Source: an uncultured Burkholderiales bacterium (lineage in GTDB: Bacteria; Pseudomonadota; Gammaproteobacteria; Burkholderiales; Burkholderiaceae_C). Taken from it: a stretch of DNA of 8,206 nt. Below the pieces are notes generated by a model, which worked only from the letters and a program-made list of their open reading frames with translations, was not told the DNA's origin and made no database searches. How positions within the stretch are numbered: the stretch's first letter is position 1; each line of letters begins with the position of its first letter. Where the stretch lies: assembly GCA_903856875.1 (NCBI GenBank), contig CAIODE010000506.1:1-8206 (forward strand), given 5' to 3'. Shown here in pieces: positions 5,998-8,206 of the stretch. The position numbers and the translations under genes are program-made.

Positions 5998-6738
5998 TTA
6001 ACGGCCTGGTGTGTCCCAAAATGCAGATGCGCGCAAGAGCCTGTCTAGGTCTTTTTTGGCTTTGGCAGCAGCGGCCAAATCGATGCCAGGTGGAAAGCGC
6101 ATCATCCAATTGCCCATGGGATCGACCACATACAAATGCTCTGACAATTGACGACCTGCCGCAGGTTTTAGCCAATCCGAAATATTTGGCTCACTGACTC
6201 TCAAGACCGTGGCTTGAGACAAGGCCGGCGTGAGCTTGACATCAACAGGGGCATCGCCTGTGGCCAACCACACCCAATCGATGCGATCTTTTTCTTTGCC
6301 CAAGGACTCGCGCAACTGGCGTTGAAAATACAAATGCTTTTGACAAGCCTCATCGCATGCGGCATCGGCCACACTGACCAACAACCATTGACCCTTGAGT
6401 GAATTCAAAGCCACTTTTTCGCCACTGAGTGTTAAAACTTCCAACGCTGGCAGGGATTGTTGCGGATCGATGAGCTCGCCATGATTGCGCCGGCCTTCTG
6501 GTCGAATGACGTAATAAGTGAAGTAAGACGCAATGACGGGGGATGCGCACACCAAGAACACGATCAACATTTTCCAACGGCCTGCTCGCGTGCGCTTCTC
6601 ATCGACCCACACAACTTCATTCGGGTTGGGCAAGGTATGAACCGTCATGCCCAAGGGAGCATCTGCCCATTGGGTGGGCTCAGCGGGAGACGGTGACTTT
6701 GGATTTGAAACGGGGTCGGACAATTTGGAACCAGACAT
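5998..6738 (-). CDS. Membrane-anchored Sco-like/thioredoxin-fold protein of the cox cluster
   Basis: A 246-residue protein with a cytoplasmic N-terminal tail, one membrane helix at about 57-78 (LIVFLVCASPVIASYFTYYV), and a predicted periplasmic domain. That domain resembles Sco: LNSLKGQWLLVSVADAAC aligns with the Sco strand leading to its metal site, and CDEAC (Cys128, Cys132) has the same CxxxC spacing. EHLYVVDPMGNWMMRF (200-215) matches the Sco stretch around its third ligand, with His201. A role in copper delivery or thiol redox control during oxidase assembly is therefore plausible but inferred. Homologues at this place in proteobacterial cox clusters are usually labelled hypothetical or transmembrane protein. 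The start chosen is the ATG at 6738, giving a 59-bp overlap with SURF1. A TTG at 6750 would add four residues and an ATG at 6648 would shorten it by 30. No strong Shine-Dalgarno sequence is seen, which fits coupling to SURF1. Confidence 0.8.
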   Translation of the reverse strand: MSGSKLSDPVSNPKSPSPAEPTQWADAPLGMTVHTLPNPNEVVWVDEKRTRAGRWKMLIVFLVCASPVIASYFTYYVIRPEGRRNHGELIDPQQSLPALEVLTLSGEKVALNSLKGQWLLVSVADAACDEACQKHLYFQRQLRESLGKEKDRIDWVWLATGDAPVDVKLTPALSQATVLRVSEPNISDWLKPAAGRQLSEHLYVVDPMGNWMMRFPPGIDLAAAAKAKKDLDRLLRASAFWDTPGR

Positions 6739-7456
6739 AAAGCAATGCAATCAAAAGCGCCAATCCAAACCATTGGAAGGCATAACCGTAGTGTTTCTCA
6801 ACACCAGTTGCGGCCTGAGGCCATTCACGCAGCAAGCCTTCTGAGGCTGCGCCCACCTGAATGACTGAAATTTCCAACAAGGGCAACCCAGTCTCAACGC
6901 GAAAATCTTGCAAGTCTAGATTTTGCCGTATTACCGCCTTGGCTTCCTCGCCCAAGGCGTAAAGCTTGGAGGGAGGCAAGGCTATCAAACCATTGAGCAC
7001 AACAGCACCTGTGGGCGTTTGGATGGCTGGCAAACGTGTGCGATCGGTAAAGTCGCGGCCCACCCAGCCGCGTTGTACCAAGACCACCGCCCCTGTAGCT
7101 TGCACTTTGAAGGGCGTCATGACGTAAAAACCAGGGCGTGCGTTCATTTGTCGGTTGTCCAAATACACGGTGTATTTGTCTAACCACTCGCCCTCCAATT
7201 GAATAGGTCGATGCAACACACTAAGACGCTTGCCTTCTGAGTCTTGAGGACCTCCTAAAAAAGTACCCTCAAGCACAGGCATTTGACCCTTTTGTGTGAT
7301 TTCAGCTTGCCAATCGAGTTTGGTCTGGGCCCTGCCCAGCTGCCAAAAACCCAATGAGCAGGTGATGCCGACGCACACAAGCGCCAATAAGAACCACATC
7401 GCTGATTGAATGCGTGTGTTCTTTTTCAAAGTCGCTGAAAATGCCGACCAACTCAT
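6680..7456 (-). CDS. SURF1-family cytochrome c oxidase assembly protein
   Basis: A 258-residue inner-membrane protein that binds heme A and aids its insertion into oxidase subunit I. It has the family layout: an N-terminal helix (about 18-38), a large periplasmic domain and a C-terminal helix (about 228-247). LGFWQLGRAQTK (35-46) follows the first helix. YLDNRQMNARPGFYVMTP (98-115), VLVQRGWV (125-132) and KHYGYAFQWFGLA (221-233) are the conserved SURF1 blocks. The start at 7456 has a modest GGAA 8-9 bases upstream. It overlaps the Sco-like gene by 59 bp at its 3' end. On the other side only 15 bp separate it from a divergent small membrane-protein gene, so its promoter must lie inside that gene or it depends on readthrough from coxC. 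Confidence 0.94.
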   Translation of the reverse strand: MSWSAFSATLKKNTRIQSAMWFLLALVCVGITCSLGFWQLGRAQTKLDWQAEITQKGQMPVLEGTFLGGPQDSEGKRLSVLHRPIQLEGEWLDKYTVYLDNRQMNARPGFYVMTPFKVQATGAVVLVQRGWVGRDFTDRTRLPAIQTPTGAVVLNGLIALPPSKLYALGEEAKAVIRQNLDLQDFRVETGLPLLEISVIQVGAASEGLLREWPQAATGVEKHYGYAFQWFGLALLIALLYVWFQIVRPRFKSKVTVSR

Positions 7457-7471
7457 CCGATAATTCCATTC

Positions 7472-7717
7472 ATGAAAATACTTGTTGCAATTGCATTCTT
7501 GGCCATTTTGGCCAGCCTAGGCTCCGCCCTCTTTTACATGATGCGCGGCGGTGTCAAAGACACCACTGAAGGAGCCGATACACCCCTGGCCCCCAAAGGC
7601 AACATGGTGAAGGCCTTGGCCTTTCGTGTGGGGTTTTCCATTGTGCTCTTCATCTGCATCTTGATTGCTTGGAAATTGGGCTACATCCAACCCTCTGGCA
7701 TTCCAGCAGGCGCTTAA
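7472..7717 (+). CDS. Small twin-transmembrane protein (DUF2909 type)
   Basis: An 81-residue protein with two membrane helices, about 2-24 and 50-70, joined by a short polar loop (GGVKDTTEGADTPLAPKGN). The second helix RVGFSIVLFICILIAWKLGY followed by IQP is typical of the small proteins called twin transmembrane protein or DUF2909, found beside SURF1 and coxC in many beta- and gammaproteobacteria. No biochemical role is known to me, and a part in oxidase assembly is suggested only by location. It is the sole + strand gene in the oxidase block, sitting between coxC and SURF1. The ATG at 7472 has no Shine-Dalgarno sequence. A GATAAT at 7459-7464 would place a transcription start at or next to the ATG, so leaderless translation is possible. 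Any later start would remove the first helix. Confidence 0.85.
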   Translation: MKILVAIAFLAILASLGSALFYMMRGGVKDTTEGADTPLAPKGNMVKALAFRVGFSIVLFICILIAWKLGYIQPSGIPAGA

Positions 7718-7749
7718 TTGACTTAGCAACAGGCTCATCCGCCATTCAC

Positions 7750-7778
7750 AAAAAAAGCGCCACGAGGGCGCTTTTTTG
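7750..7778. terminator. Bidirectional terminator between the DUF2909-type gene and coxC
   Basis: GCGCC (7757-7761), loop ACGAG and GGCGC (7767-7771) form a GC stem flanked by seven A on the left (7750-7756) and six T on the right (7772-7777). Read on the + strand it ends the DUF2909-type gene (stop at 7717). Read on the - strand it ends coxC (stop at 7796). The near-perfect symmetry makes it effective for both convergent transcripts. Confidence 0.9.
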
Positions 7779-7795
7779 GTTGGACCCACGCCAAA

Positions 7796-8206
7796 TTACA
7801 GCCAGTAAACCAAGATGTACAAACCAAGCCAGACAACGTCCACGAAGTGCCAGTACCAAGCCGCACCTTCAAAGCCGAAGTGACGCTCGGTAGTGAAGTG
7901 ACCTTTTTGCAAACGCAAAGTGATGAACAACAACATTAACATACCGATGAAAACGTGGAAGCCGTGAAAGCCTGTGAGCATGTAGAAAGTAGAGCCGTAG
8001 ACACCTGAGCTCAATTTCAAATTCATGTCAGACCAAGCGTGCGCATATTCGTAGCCCTGTACGAACAAGAACACCAAGCCCAAAACAACCGTCATCCACA
8101 TGAACTTGATGGTTTTACTGCGGTCGCCATGCTGCAATGCGTGGTGGGCAATGGTCAAGGTCACGCCAGAGGTCAACAACAAAGCGGTGTTGATGGTGGG
8201 CAACCA
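7796..8206 (-). CDS. coxC: Cytochrome c oxidase subunit III (5' end outside window)
   Basis: The C-terminal 136 residues of subunit III of the heme-copper oxidase, an integral membrane subunit that stabilises the catalytic core. The frame is open to the window edge, so the N-terminal half lies beyond 8206. FVQGYEY carries the conserved membrane glutamate of subunit III. YMLTGFHGFHVFIG is the classic family block with its histidines, and the end WYWHFVDVVWLGLYILVYW is the standard C-terminus. Four hydrophobic helices are visible in this part. The stop at 7796 is followed by the bidirectional terminator. The gene belongs to the structural cox operon to the right, and the assembly genes follow on the same strand after the inserted opposite-strand gene. 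The symbol ctaE is also in use. Confidence 0.95.
   Translation of the reverse strand, partial: WLPTINTALLLTSGVTLTIAHHALQHGDRSKTIKFMWMTVVLGLVFLFVQGYEYAHAWSDMNLKLSSGVYGSTFYMLTGFHGFHVFIGMLMLLFITLRLQKGHFTTERHFGFEGAAWYWHFVDVVWLGLYILVYWL

Noticed and set aside
6739..6750. TTG start for the Sco-like gene adding four residues
   Set aside because: The ATG at 6738 is in the same frame and neither has a better Shine-Dalgarno sequence, so ATG is preferred. The TTG is not excluded.
1..8206. CRISPR array, tRNA, rRNA, insertion sequence or prophage parts
   Set aside because: No regularly spaced repeats, no tRNA-like cloverleaf, no transposase or phage-protein motifs were seen on either strand.

Overview
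The window looks like chromosomal DNA from a betaproteobacterium, most likely Burkholderiales and Comamonadaceae-like. The evidence is the RpoH protein sequence and the gene order coxC - small twin-membrane protein - SURF1 - Sco-like protein - ctaA - ctaB - sco next to rpoH. No rRNA, tRNA, CRISPR array, insertion sequence or phage gene was seen. The genus assignment is an inference from gene content and protein flavour, not from a database search.

Left part (1-2211, all + strand): a hexuronic-acid catabolism block. It opens with the last 35 codons of an unrecognised gene. Next is a collapsed remnant of an HpcH/HpaI-type aldolase, in which the N- and C-terminal ends are joined in frame and the catalytic core is gone. 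Then come uronate dehydrogenase (Udh) and 2-keto-3-deoxygluconate kinase (KdgK). Udh oxidises glucuronate or galacturonate towards aldarates, and the lost aldolase is of the family that cleaves the keto-deoxy-aldarate made downstream. KdgK belongs to the keto-deoxy-gluconate branch, so the block seems to mix parts of two routes.

Middle (2212-3300): the heat-shock sigma factor gene rpoH. A near-perfect CIRCE operator (HrcA site) lies directly on a good sigma-70 promoter. The promoter position and the Shine-Dalgarno sequence both favour the second ATG (2301) as the start. A strong hairpin terminator follows the gene.

Right part (3318-8206, mostly - strand): the assembly and heme-A module of the aa3-type cytochrome c oxidase. 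In transcription order from the right these are coxC (subunit III, 5' end outside the window), a bidirectional terminator, a small twin-membrane gene of the DUF2909 type on the opposite strand, SURF1, a membrane-anchored Sco-like protein, ctaA (heme A synthase), ctaB (heme O synthase) and sco (copper chaperone lipoprotein). SURF1 to sco are tightly packed (59-bp overlap, then gaps of 4, 31 and 17 bp) and probably form one operon. CtaB and CtaA make heme O and then heme A. Sco, and possibly the Sco-like protein, serve the copper site, and SURF1 helps insert heme A into subunit I. No wholly novel system is evident. The most notable points are the collapsed aldolase gene, the CIRCE-controlled rpoH, and a Sco-like protein hidden in a gene usually called hypothetical.
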